A stretch of DNA of 5,139 bases from Verrucomicrobiota bacterium (GCA_017557085.1 JAFZAR010000075.1:1-5139), one strand, 5' to 3'; numbered from the stretch's first letter, positions 1 to 5,139 are shown. Numbers and translations: made by a program. The notes: generated by a model from the letters alone, not told the origin.

Positions 1-1347
1 TTCCGAAGCGAGGTTGAAGCTGCCGAATCCCCATTCGGGTTCATTGCGCATGAAGTAGCCGATCAGCCAGGGATCATCTTTGTAGGAGGTGAGCCCCTGA
101 GCGAAACGGATGGAGTTTTCTTTATACTCATCGCTGTACACGTCCGGAAAATCACGGAAAAGGGCGGTCTTTGTGCCGGGGAATCCGTTCAGCGGCAGAA
201 CGTAAGGGATCTGCTGGCCGCGCATGGAGTTGAGATCGGACCAGTTGCCGATGGTGTTGAAGCCCCAAGCGTGAAGACGGTGCAGAGTGATCGTGCGCCA
301 GTGGTACTTCCAGTCTTGTGTGCCGAAAGCACGTATCAGGTTGGCTATGGGGAAGTTCACAGTTGGACTGGATCTCCAGTTGCGGCTGTTGCTCGGTGCA
401 AATTCGGGTGTGTCGGGCAGCCATTGGAAGAGCGGATCCATGCCGGGAACGATGTAAGTTGCGTCGCCGGGGTTCACGCAGTCCAGTCCCATGCTGAAGA
501 AGCCGCATCCATCCGGATCGACCATCCACCAGCGGGTTCCGTCATGTTCCACACGGAAGAATCCGGAAGCGTCAAAGCGTTTTTTGAATGTTCCGCCGTA
601 AGGACTTAATTTTGTGGAAGGCCGGGCAGTCCGAGCTTCTTGGAGCGCGGTTTGAAGCTGTTCTTTCAGCGCCTGGATATTGGGTGTTTTGCCGGGCCAG
701 TCTCTGAGAGTGCTTTGTCCCATTTCGTCCACCAGTTTGACATCGGGGACTTCAAAATCAGGATCTTCGCTGAGCAGAGCGATATTGCTGATGTAGAAGA
801 CTTCCTGCGGTTCGCGTTCGGTCAGCTTAGCACCGATGGCAAAGTGATCCAGCTCCTCGATGGGGAGCCGTTTTCCGGAGATAACGCCTTTCAGACGGGC
901 CGGATCGCGGCGCATGAAGACGGATTGAGCGTTCAAGTAGCTCAGCGGGAAGGTGACACGGGTTTTGATCCGGGGCAGCAGGCCGATGTTGGCGTGAAGA
1001 GTTTCCCCGTTTTGGCCTTTGGCGTAGGCGCGCAAGTAGAAGGAGCCGGAGTGCTCCGCGTCGTAGTAGATATCAAAAGCAAGGCATTTGGCCTGATCCC
1101 ATTTTTCCGAGCGTAACTCAATGAAATTGTTTTCGTTATCGGTGGAGATCTTTAAAGCCGTGCCTGTGAATTGAGGTGCGTTATCCACAAGAATGGTATT
1201 CTCCCGCTGTGCCGAAAGAGATTCCAAGTCAAACAGCTGGACGGTCTTATTTCCATAAACGGATTCGGACTGGGCAGAGTTCGCGGCTGAAGGCAGCAGC
1301 ACGCTTGCGCACAGTATGAATGCCATTGTTTTGAATATCTTACACAT
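1..1347 (-). CDS. Secreted clan GH-A glycoside hydrolase, agarase-like (GH50-type), 3' end off window
   Basis: An uninterrupted minus-strand frame gives 449 residues from ATG at 1347 to the window edge, with no stop seen, so the gene is partial. Residues 1-25 look like a Sec signal peptide: Lys3 and Lys6, a hydrophobic core at 8-19, and likely cleavage after Ala25. Residues ~35-195 have the alternating pattern of a beta-sandwich, like the carbohydrate-binding-type domain in front of GH50 barrels. A helical linker (~222-243) follows. The TIM barrel begins near 255, with 'WWMVDPDG' at 273-280, 'FFSMGLD' at 283-289, 'WGFNTIGNWSD' at 361-371 and 'DPWLIGYFMRNEPEW' at 425-439. The Asn435-Glu436 pair fits the clan GH-A acid/base on strand 4; the nucleophile Glu would lie beyond the window. 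Expected role: cleavage of an external galactan-like or other polysaccharide; the substrate cannot be read from sequence. Clan is fairly sure, family GH50 less so. A second in-frame ATG lies at 1326, but it would remove both signal-peptide lysines. Neither start has a clear Shine-Dalgarno site. It is divergent from the isomerase gene. Confidence 0.8.
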   Translation of the reverse strand, partial: MCKIFKTMAFILCASVLLPSAANSAQSESVYGNKTVQLFDLESLSAQRENTILVDNAPQFTGTALKISTDNENNFIELRSEKWDQAKCLAFDIYYDAEHSGSFYLRAYAKGQNGETLHANIGLLPRIKTRVTFPLSYLNAQSVFMRRDPARLKGVISGKRLPIEELDHFAIGAKLTEREPQEVFYISNIALLSEDPDFEVPDVKLVDEMGQSTLRDWPGKTPNIQALKEQLQTALQEARTARPSTKLSPYGGTFKKRFDASGFFRVEHDGTRWWMVDPDGCGFFSMGLDCVNPGDATYIVPGMDPLFQWLPDTPEFAPSNSRNWRSSPTVNFPIANLIRAFGTQDWKYHWRTITLHRLHAWGFNTIGNWSDLNSMRGQQIPYVLPLNGFPGTKTALFRDFPDVYSDEYKENSIRFAQGLTSYKDDPWLIGYFMRNEPEWGFGSFNLASE

Positions 1348-1355
1348 ACGTTTTG

Positions 1356-1384
1356 ATGCTAGCAGGTTGGCGGAAAAACGTCAA
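1356..1384 (-). promoter_or_regulatory. Candidate sigma70-like promoter of the glycoside hydrolase gene
   Basis: Read on the minus strand, TTGACG (1384-1379) is followed after exactly 17 bases by TAGCAT (1361-1356). These match the -35 and -10 consensus at 5/6 and 4/6 positions. Transcription would start near 1349, only about two bases before the ATG at 1347, giving a leaderless or nearly leaderless mRNA. That fits the absence of a Shine-Dalgarno site, but it could also mean that the match is fortuitous or that translation starts at the ATG at 1326. Consensus matching only. Confidence 0.35.
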
Positions 1385-1448
1385 CAGAGAAAAATAGTGC
1401 AAAATTTTATAAAAATGCGAGTTTTGGTTTGCTTTTGCAGGGAAAAGG

Positions 1449-1541
1449 TTGTTAGATATCTCCAACAAATTCGGCTTTAAGTCGTCGGCTTCGGAAGATG
1501 CCTTTTCGAGACCGTAAGAGGCTGGAGCGTTGTTTTAACAA
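1449..1541. promoter_or_regulatory. Possible operator half-sites in the divergent spacer
   Basis: Two inverted repeats use the same arms. TTGTT (1449-1453) pairs with AACAA (1464-1468) across 10 bases, and TTGTT (1530-1534) pairs with AACAA (1537-1541) across 2 bases. The heptamer TCGGCTT is also directly repeated at 1471-1477 and 1485-1491, 14 bases apart. A divergent spacer between a hydrolase and a sugar isomerase is a natural place for a sugar-responsive repressor, but five-base arms arise easily by chance in AT-rich DNA and no regulator gene is in view. No convincing -35/-10 pair was found for the plus-strand gene in 1348-1564. Confidence 0.2.
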
Positions 1542-1550
1542 TTAAATTAA

Positions 1551-1556
1551 AAAGAG
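1551..1556 (+). promoter_or_regulatory. Weak ribosome binding site of the isomerase gene
   Basis: AAAGAG lies 8 bases before the ATG at 1565, inside a very AT-rich leader. It is only a partial match to the anti-Shine-Dalgarno sequence but is correctly spaced and supports this start. It is the only ribosome-binding-like site at the expected distance in front of any gene here. Confidence 0.4.
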
Positions 1557-1564
1557 TTATATTT

Positions 1565-2602
1565 ATGGGTAAGTCTATTTTTCACTCAAGTATTGAAGGT
1601 GGTCAACACGGTCCCAAGGGACTGGAAGGTTTCTTAGCGTTCGCCAAACAGGCAGGCGCAGCCGGCGCTCAGCCGACATGCTACATGCTGGAGAACGGCA
1701 AGGGCGGTTTCAAAACAGCCGCTGAGATCAAAGACACTTTTGCCAAGTACGGTCTGAAGTTTGACGGCATCAGCTGTCACTGTGTGACCTGGGTATTGAA
1801 TGCCGCCTGGACGGGTTCCAAGACCATACTGCCTTTCCTCTCCAGCGAAGTGGGTAAGAAATCCGCTCCGGAGATCGAACAGTGGACCGAGGATTATCTG
1901 AAGAAACTGATGGATCTGGCCGCTGAATTGAAGGTCTATATCCTGCCGATGTTCTGGGGTCCTGCTTTTGGTTGGGAACTGGCCACGGGTTATCCCTGGG
2001 GTTTCTTCAAAGCCGGTTATGACCTGATCAAAGAGGGTCAGGAACGCTTTGTCAAACAGACTGCCGCCATCCGCAAATACGCCAATGAGCGCGGTATCTA
2101 TCTGGCTCACGAGATCCATCCGGGTACGGCTGCCTGCTGCGCCGATGATTTCAATATGCTGGTGGACATCTGCGACGGTGACAAATGTATGACCGTCAAT
2201 GCTGATCCTTCTCATTGCTGGGAAGGTGAGGATTGGGAGACCCGTTTCACCAAGGTGGGTGACCGCGTGATCGGCTGCCATGTCAAGAACCATGTCGTCC
2301 ATAAGGGAATGCCTCTGCGCAGTATGGAAGCGGATTGGAAGAAACGCGCCATGCAGTTCACCGATCTTCCGAGCGGCGATCTGAATCTGGTCCGTTATGC
2401 CGAGCTGATGGAGAAGATCGGCTATGCCAAGCGCTACTGCCAGGTGATGGGTACTGCCACTGCTCCGCTGGTTGTGGAAGCCGAAAGCGCATTCCGCGAT
2501 GGCGATGCCACCAGTGCCAACGGCATCAAGTACGTTACCGAAGAGCTGTGCTTCCCGATGGCGGAAGGCTGCTTCGAGGACGGTCTGGGCGCTCAGGATT
2601 AA
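1565..2602 (+). CDS. Sugar isomerase/epimerase, xylose isomerase-like TIM barrel (AP_endonuc_2 superfamily)
   Basis: Complete 345-residue cytoplasmic protein with no signal peptide or membrane segment; about 270-350 residues is usual for the superfamily. Its members interconvert or epimerise sugars or sugar derivatives at a divalent metal held by Glu, Asp, His and Glu. Candidate ligands are in the expected order: Glu183 and His185 in 'AHEIHPG', Asp214 and His217 in 'NADPSH', His239 in 'GCHVKNH', and Glu305 or Glu307 in 'VVEAES'. The aromatic stretch 129-147 ('MFWGPAFGWELATGYPWG') probably lines the substrate pocket. Long conserved-looking blocks ('RSMEADW' 252-258, 'FTDLPSGDLNLVRY' 265-278, 'DATSANG' 314-320) resemble a well-conserved set of uncharacterised PVC-group proteins I recall as 'xylose isomerase domain protein'; the exact substrate is unknown. 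It has 12 cysteines, unusually many for its size. It is divergent from the glycoside hydrolase, so action on a released sugar is plausible but inferred. Its own terminator follows 30 bases after the stop. True D-xylose isomerase (XylA) is less likely. Confidence 0.9.
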   Translation: MGKSIFHSSIEGGQHGPKGLEGFLAFAKQAGAAGAQPTCYMLENGKGGFKTAAEIKDTFAKYGLKFDGISCHCVTWVLNAAWTGSKTILPFLSSEVGKKSAPEIEQWTEDYLKKLMDLAAELKVYILPMFWGPAFGWELATGYPWGFFKAGYDLIKEGQERFVKQTAAIRKYANERGIYLAHEIHPGTAACCADDFNMLVDICDGDKCMTVNADPSHCWEGEDWETRFTKVGDRVIGCHVKNHVVHKGMPLRSMEADWKKRAMQFTDLPSGDLNLVRYAELMEKIGYAKRYCQVMGTATAPLVVEAESAFRDGDATSANGIKYVTEELCFPMAEGCFEDGLGAQD

Positions 2603-2632
2603 TCACGCCTGAAGGTCAAATAAGACTTTAAC

Positions 2633-2668
2633 AAAAGGGACGTTGGGGAAAACCCCGCGTCCTTTTTT
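2633..2668 (+). terminator. Intrinsic terminator after the isomerase gene
   Basis: GGACG (2638-2642) pairs with CGTCC (2658-2662), enclosing GGGG-AAAA-CCCC (2645-2656) across a small internal loop (TT against G). The outer stem extends by a G.U pair and the AAAA/TTTT flank, and six T residues (2663-2668) follow. It is a classic Rho-independent layout 30 bases after the stop codon, and it separates the isomerase from the transporter downstream. Confidence 0.85.
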
Positions 2669-2679
2669 GCATTTTGGTA

Positions 2680-2708
2680 TTGCTATAGGAGGGGAAAAGG
2701 AGTATTCT
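2680..2708 (+). promoter_or_regulatory. Candidate promoter of the BASS transporter gene
   Basis: TTGCTA (2680-2685), a 17-base spacer and TATTCT (2703-2708) match the sigma70 boxes at 4/6 positions each. The predicted start, near 2715, is immediately upstream of the hairpin at 2716-2757, so the leader RNA would begin with that hairpin. The spacer contains purine-rich AGGAGG (2687-2692) and AAGGAG (2697-2702). These look like ribosome binding sites but are too far from the ATG at 2771 to serve it. Confidence 0.3.
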
Positions 2709-2715
2709 ATCTTTT

Positions 2716-2757
2716 AGTTATGCTACTAAGCAAGATTAGTAGCTCTTCTGCATAACT
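2716..2757 (+). promoter_or_regulatory. Nested inverted repeat in the transporter leader
   Basis: A perfect 8-bp inner stem, GCTACTAA (2722-2729) with TTAGTAGC (2736-2743), has a 6-base loop. It is enclosed by AGTTAT (2716-2721) paired with ATAACT (2752-2757), leaving an 8-base bulge on the 3' side. Alternatively the outer arms can be read as AGTTATGC/GCATAACT. No T tract follows, so it is not an intrinsic terminator. It ends 13 bases before the transporter ATG and could be a leader-RNA control element, an mRNA-stabilising hairpin or a DNA operator. No known riboswitch class is recognised. Confidence 0.5.
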
Positions 2758-2770
2758 GTTTCTATTCATC

Positions 2771-3697
2771 ATGAGACCCTGGGTTCGTCCGGCTATGGTC
2801 GTTACACCGTTGGTCGCGGGAGCTTTTTTCCCCGCGGCGCACACCCTGCAGTGGTTTATCCGCTACGGGCTGATCTTTATGATTTTCATGGCCTGCCTGA
2901 AGATCCAGTTCGTCCAGATGGTCCCGCGGCGGACACACTGGTATGTGCTGGGGGCTAATCTGGCGATCAGTCTGCTGGCTTTTTTCGGACTCAAGCTGCT
3001 GGCTCCGGAGCAGCTGGATCTGGCTCTGGCCGGTTTTTTTGTGGGGGTGATGCCGACGGCGACAACGGCGGCAGTGGTGGTCTCGTTCCTGCACGGGCGT
3101 GTTTCTTATGCCGTGACGGGGTTCATTATCACGAATTTCTTTGTAGCCTGCGCGCTGGTCTGGCTCATCCCGATGACCACCGGGCAGTATTCCTGGGGAC
3201 TGGCGGGAGCCGTGGGCAAGAATCTGCTGCTGGTGACGGGGCTGCCGATGGGACTTTCCGTTGTGGTGCGCCGGGTGATACCAAGTGCTAAGGACTGGCC
3301 CAGCCGGTACAGTTTTGTTTGTCTGGCGGTCTGGTCTTTCATGCTGTTCATCCTTTCCTCTATCGCGCGCCAGCATTTCATTGACCGGCCGGAGGAATCA
3401 CCGATGACGGTAGTGCTGATCGCGCTGATCACGCTGGGGCTGTGCGTCCTGAATTTTACGGTAGGCCGGGCGATCGCTCCCCGCAAGTATAAACGGGAAA
3501 CGGCTCAGCTGCTGGGTCAGAAGAATACGACGCTGTCCATCTTTCTGGCGCTGCACTTTGCCAATCCGCTGGTGGCACTGGCTCCGACTTTTTATATCCT
3601 CTTCCACAACATCTGGACGGCCAGCCTGATGTACCTTTACGACCATCACAAGAGTCTGCGTCAGGAGCGTTACCGCCGATGCCGGGCGGCCAGGTAG
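2771..3697 (+). CDS. BASS-family (SBF-type) membrane transporter
   Basis: Complete 308-residue, strongly hydrophobic inner-membrane protein, normal length for the bile acid:sodium symporter superfamily. About ten helices can be placed, roughly at 7-23, 28-46, 57-77, 84-106, 113-134, 147-167, 179-199, 211-231, 244-263 and 266-289, followed by a basic cytoplasmic tail. Two family hallmarks are visible: the broken helix 4 region 'GVMPTATTAAVVVSFLHG' (92-109) and the helix 9 'GQKN' (249-252) with a following small-residue helix. Members carry bile acids, pantoate, pyruvate or other organic anions, usually with Na+; the substrate here is unknown. By remembered alignment to the Neisseria ASBT homologue, the Na+-site Glu and Gln fall on Leu247 and Lys251, so coupling may differ. 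ATG 2771 is the first ATG after an in-frame TAA (2753-2755) and has no Shine-Dalgarno site. A terminator upstream separates it from the isomerase; it converges on the LRR gene. Confidence 0.88.
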   Translation: MRPWVRPAMVVTPLVAGAFFPAAHTLQWFIRYGLIFMIFMACLKIQFVQMVPRRTHWYVLGANLAISLLAFFGLKLLAPEQLDLALAGFFVGVMPTATTAAVVVSFLHGRVSYAVTGFIITNFFVACALVWLIPMTTGQYSWGLAGAVGKNLLLVTGLPMGLSVVVRRVIPSAKDWPSRYSFVCLAVWSFMLFILSSIARQHFIDRPEESPMTVVLIALITLGLCVLNFTVGRAIAPRKYKRETAQLLGQKNTTLSIFLALHFANPLVALAPTFYILFHNIWTASLMYLYDHHKSLRQERYRRCRAAR

Positions 3698-3708
3698 ATG
3701 CACGATCC

Positions 3709-3727
3709 ACGCGTCTCCGCGTTTTTC
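3709..3727 (+). terminator. Short intrinsic terminator after the transporter gene
   Basis: ACGCG (3709-3713), loop TCTC, and CGCGT (3718-3722) form a 5-bp GC-rich stem that runs directly into a T run (3722-3726). It starts 11 bases after the TAG stop. The stem is short, so termination efficiency is uncertain. Confidence 0.55.
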
Positions 3728-3746
3728 TAACCCGGAAGGGGGAATG

Positions 3747-3778
3747 AAAAAGCAGTCAGATGATCCGCCTGGCTGCTT
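3747..3778 (-). terminator. Intrinsic terminator after the LRR protein gene
   Basis: AAGCAGTCAG (3750-3759) pairs with CTGGCTGCTT (3769-3778) over 10 bp with one G.U pair and a 9-base loop. On the minus strand the hairpin is followed by five T (complement of 3751-3747). It lies 22 bases past the TAA stop of the minus-strand gene. Together with the plus-strand hairpin at 3709-3727 it closes two converging transcription units. Confidence 0.75.
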
Positions 3779-3799
3779 GTTATTTGAAAACGAATCCGC

Positions 3800-5062
3800 T
3801 TATTTCTTCACACGGAAGAATTTTTGACTGCCCTGCGCGGGCGCGTCCTGATAGGGGCTTTCCGCGGGGACTGTTGTCCAGTTTTCCAGATCATCGCTGG
3901 ATTGGAGTTCTCCGCTGAAGACCAGTTTCATCCCGGCGGGATCCTTTCTGCTGACAAAGAGATAAGGTGCTTCCGGTGTCCAGGTGAAGAGTTTCTCCGG
4001 ATCCAGCCAGTCCAGCTTTACCGGATCATCCCATCCTTCTGTTCCTTCCACATAATAGACGTTGGGATAAGGGAAGAAACTGGAGAAAATTTCTGAAGAA
4101 GAGATGTCAGAAGCTACTTCCGGACAATTTCCTTTGAAATAGACACTTTCCAATGAACGACAGCTTGAAAACGCATAGCCTTGCAGTAAGCTGACTCCAG
4201 TGCCAATGGTAACTTGCTTTAGGTTAGAGCACCCCAGAAATGCTCCATCACCTACAGTTTGGACCGTATCCGGGATATCTATCGAAATCAAACTTCTAGC
4301 CGCGTAAAAGGCAGAATCTCTAATGACTTTCAATGAAGAAGGAAACCGGACTGTTTCCAAAAAAACAGTCCTGACAAAAGAATAATATGCAAACTCTGTG
4401 ACACCTTCCGGGATGAAATATTCAGCCTCCGGTCGGCTGCATGGATATTGAAGCAGTGTTGTGCCTTCTTTATTGAAAAGAACACCGTCTATGGAACGGA
4501 AGAACGGATTTTCTTCATCCACAGTGATTTCCTCTAATCCCTCAGCCCAGAAAAAAGCTCCGAATTGATAAGAACCAGAATTAATATCTTCTACACTGGC
4601 CGGGATATTTATCGTTTTGATTCCAGTGCATTTCGTGATAAAACCCGAGCCAATGGATTTAACTCCATTAGGGATTTGAAGCTCCGTTAGTTTTTCGCAG
4701 CCCGAAAACGCTCGAACTCCTATAGATTCTACACCAGGAGGGATTTGTATTGCCGTTAAATTAGTGCAGCTATCAAATAAATCATTTCCTATGTACTTAA
4801 GATTTTCGGGCAGCTGGCAGCTTGTGATATTATTTTTATCATTGCCCCAAAAGTAATAATCGATCCCGGTCACTGTTTTACCATTGATTTCATTGGGAAA
4901 GACGACATCCAGATCTGTGCCCAGATAGTTGGTGATGATGGCTTCATCAGCTTCGATCCTGTATTCAAAATCCGAAGGTGTTGTTTCCGCCTGTGAGGAA
5001 GTCAATACCATCCAGTAGAGGACAACCGCTGTCAAATAAGCAAATAATCTATTGATATTCAT
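3800..5062 (-). CDS. Exported BspA-type leucine-rich-repeat (LRR_5) protein
   Basis: Complete 420-residue protein. A Sec signal peptide is clear: Arg5, hydrophobic 6-20, likely cleavage at 'SQA|E' after residue 25. Residues ~30-78 form a short N-terminal module ('ADEAIITNYLG', 38-48). Residues 79-303 are BspA/Treponema-type LRRs of about 23 residues with consensus L-x-x-I-x-I-P-x-x-V-x-x-I-G-x-x-A-F-x-x-C. Regular units start near 79, 102, 125, 148, 235, 258 and 281, and the array is interrupted at 176-234 by the family's 'GVLFNKEGTTLLQYP' insertion. Residues 304-345 form a cap ('VYFKGNCP', 'VYYVEGTEGW'), followed by a C-terminal module with 'SSDDLENWTTV' (388-398) and a final 'FFRVKK', a tail I associate with exported Verrucomicrobiota/Lentisphaerota proteins. 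Such LRRs typically mediate binding to surfaces, host proteins or other cells; the ligand is unknown. No sortase or lipobox signal is visible. The start has no Shine-Dalgarno site. The LRR core is much more AT-rich than the C-terminal coding part. Confidence 0.9.
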   Translation of the reverse strand: MNINRLFAYLTAVVLYWMVLTSSQAETTPSDFEYRIEADEAIITNYLGTDLDVVFPNEINGKTVTGIDYYFWGNDKNNITSCQLPENLKYIGNDLFDSCTNLTAIQIPPGVESIGVRAFSGCEKLTELQIPNGVKSIGSGFITKCTGIKTINIPASVEDINSGSYQFGAFFWAEGLEEITVDEENPFFRSIDGVLFNKEGTTLLQYPCSRPEAEYFIPEGVTEFAYYSFVRTVFLETVRFPSSLKVIRDSAFYAARSLISIDIPDTVQTVGDGAFLGCSNLKQVTIGTGVSLLQGYAFSSCRSLESVYFKGNCPEVASDISSSEIFSSFFPYPNVYYVEGTEGWDDPVKLDWLDPEKLFTWTPEAPYLFVSRKDPAGMKLVFSGELQSSDDLENWTTVPAESPYQDAPAQGSQKFFRVKK

Positions 5063-5111
5063 TGTATTCTGTTTGAAAGATCAGATTCATTTCCAATCTT
5101 TCATACATTTT

Positions 5112-5139
5112 ATTCTACACCTTTCTTGCATTTTTTCAA
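5112..5139 (-). promoter_or_regulatory. Sigma70-like promoter of the LRR protein gene
   Basis: On the minus strand, TTGAAA (5139-5134), a 16-base spacer and TAGAAT (5117-5112) match the consensus boxes at 5/6 positions each. The predicted transcript start near 5105 gives a leader of about 43 bases before the ATG at 5062, with no Shine-Dalgarno motif in it. It is the strongest consensus match among the candidate promoters in the window. The -35 box touches the window edge, so upstream elements are not visible. Confidence 0.55.

Noticed and set aside
152..609. Open frames at 152-529 (minus, another frame) and 271-609 (plus)
   Set aside because: Both overlap the glycoside hydrolase barrel coding sequence; their Arg/His-rich or featureless products look like out-of-frame readings.
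640..1116. 158-codon plus-strand open frame opposite the glycoside hydrolase
   Set aside because: It lies antisense within the long minus-strand frame, which has a signal peptide and recognisable GH-A motifs; the plus-strand product has no recognisable domain.
1415..1480. 21-codon open frame from ATG 1415 in the divergent spacer
   Set aside because: It has no ribosome binding site, no recognisable peptide features, and is of a length expected by chance.
1634..2302. 222-codon minus-strand open frame opposite the isomerase
   Set aside because: It is an antisense mirror of a well-conserved enzyme gene, with no domain, no start signal and no upstream promoter of its own.
2687..2702. AGGAGG and AAGGAG as ribosome binding sites for the transporter
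   Set aside because: They end about 70-80 bases before the ATG at 2771, no start codon lies at the right distance, and an in-frame TAA at 2753 blocks an extension.
2602..2771. Isomerase and transporter as one operon
   Set aside because: A strong intrinsic terminator (2633-2668) and a 168-base gap with its own candidate promoter argue for separate transcription units.
2762..3710. Several minus-strand frames and their overlaps opposite the transporter
   Set aside because: The products are rich in Arg, Gln and His, which is what reverse reading of hydrophobic membrane codons yields; the plus strand encodes a coherent ten-helix protein.
551..3825. Shared 'acggaagaa' sequence in the hydrolase gene (near 551) and the LRR gene (near 3811) as a dispersed repeat
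   Set aside because: Both encode a short Phe-Phe-Arg-Val stretch on the minus strand; the identity stops outside these codons and is explained by coding coincidence.

Overview
The window holds four protein genes and no RNA genes, mobile elements or CRISPR. The best guess for the host is an anaerobic member of the PVC group (Lentisphaerota/Verrucomicrobiota type). The reasons are a secreted agarase-like glycoside hydrolase, a sugar isomerase/epimerase of a kind I associate with this group, and a BspA-type leucine-rich-repeat surface protein ending in a 'DLENWT...FFRVKK' tail. This assignment rests on remembered family resemblance and not on a search. Shine-Dalgarno sites are weak or absent at all four starts.

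Layout. Positions 1-1347 (minus strand) are the first 449 residues of a secreted clan GH-A glycoside hydrolase that runs off the left edge. A 217-base divergent spacer separates it from a 345-residue cytoplasmic TIM-barrel isomerase/epimerase (1565-2602, plus), which ends in a strong intrinsic terminator. A second spacer carries a candidate promoter and a nested hairpin. It leads to a ten-helix BASS-family (bile acid:sodium symporter-like) membrane transporter (2771-3697, plus). The transporter converges on the LRR protein gene (3800-5062, minus), and the 102-base gap between them holds an intrinsic terminator for each strand. The LRR gene has the best sigma70-like promoter in the window, at the right edge.

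How the genes may work together (inference). The divergent hydrolase/isomerase pair looks like a small carbohydrate-use locus: polysaccharide cleavage outside the cell, then sugar isomerisation or epimerisation inside it. The transporter is cut off from the isomerase by a terminator, so it is probably a separate unit moving an organic anion or similar solute. The LRR protein is an unrelated exported or surface protein. No novel multi-gene system is evident. The points most worth checking are the Cys-rich isomerase family of unknown substrate, the unusual ion-site residues of the BASS transporter with its 5' hairpin, the compositional mosaic in the LRR gene, and the near-leaderless geometry of the hydrolase promoter.
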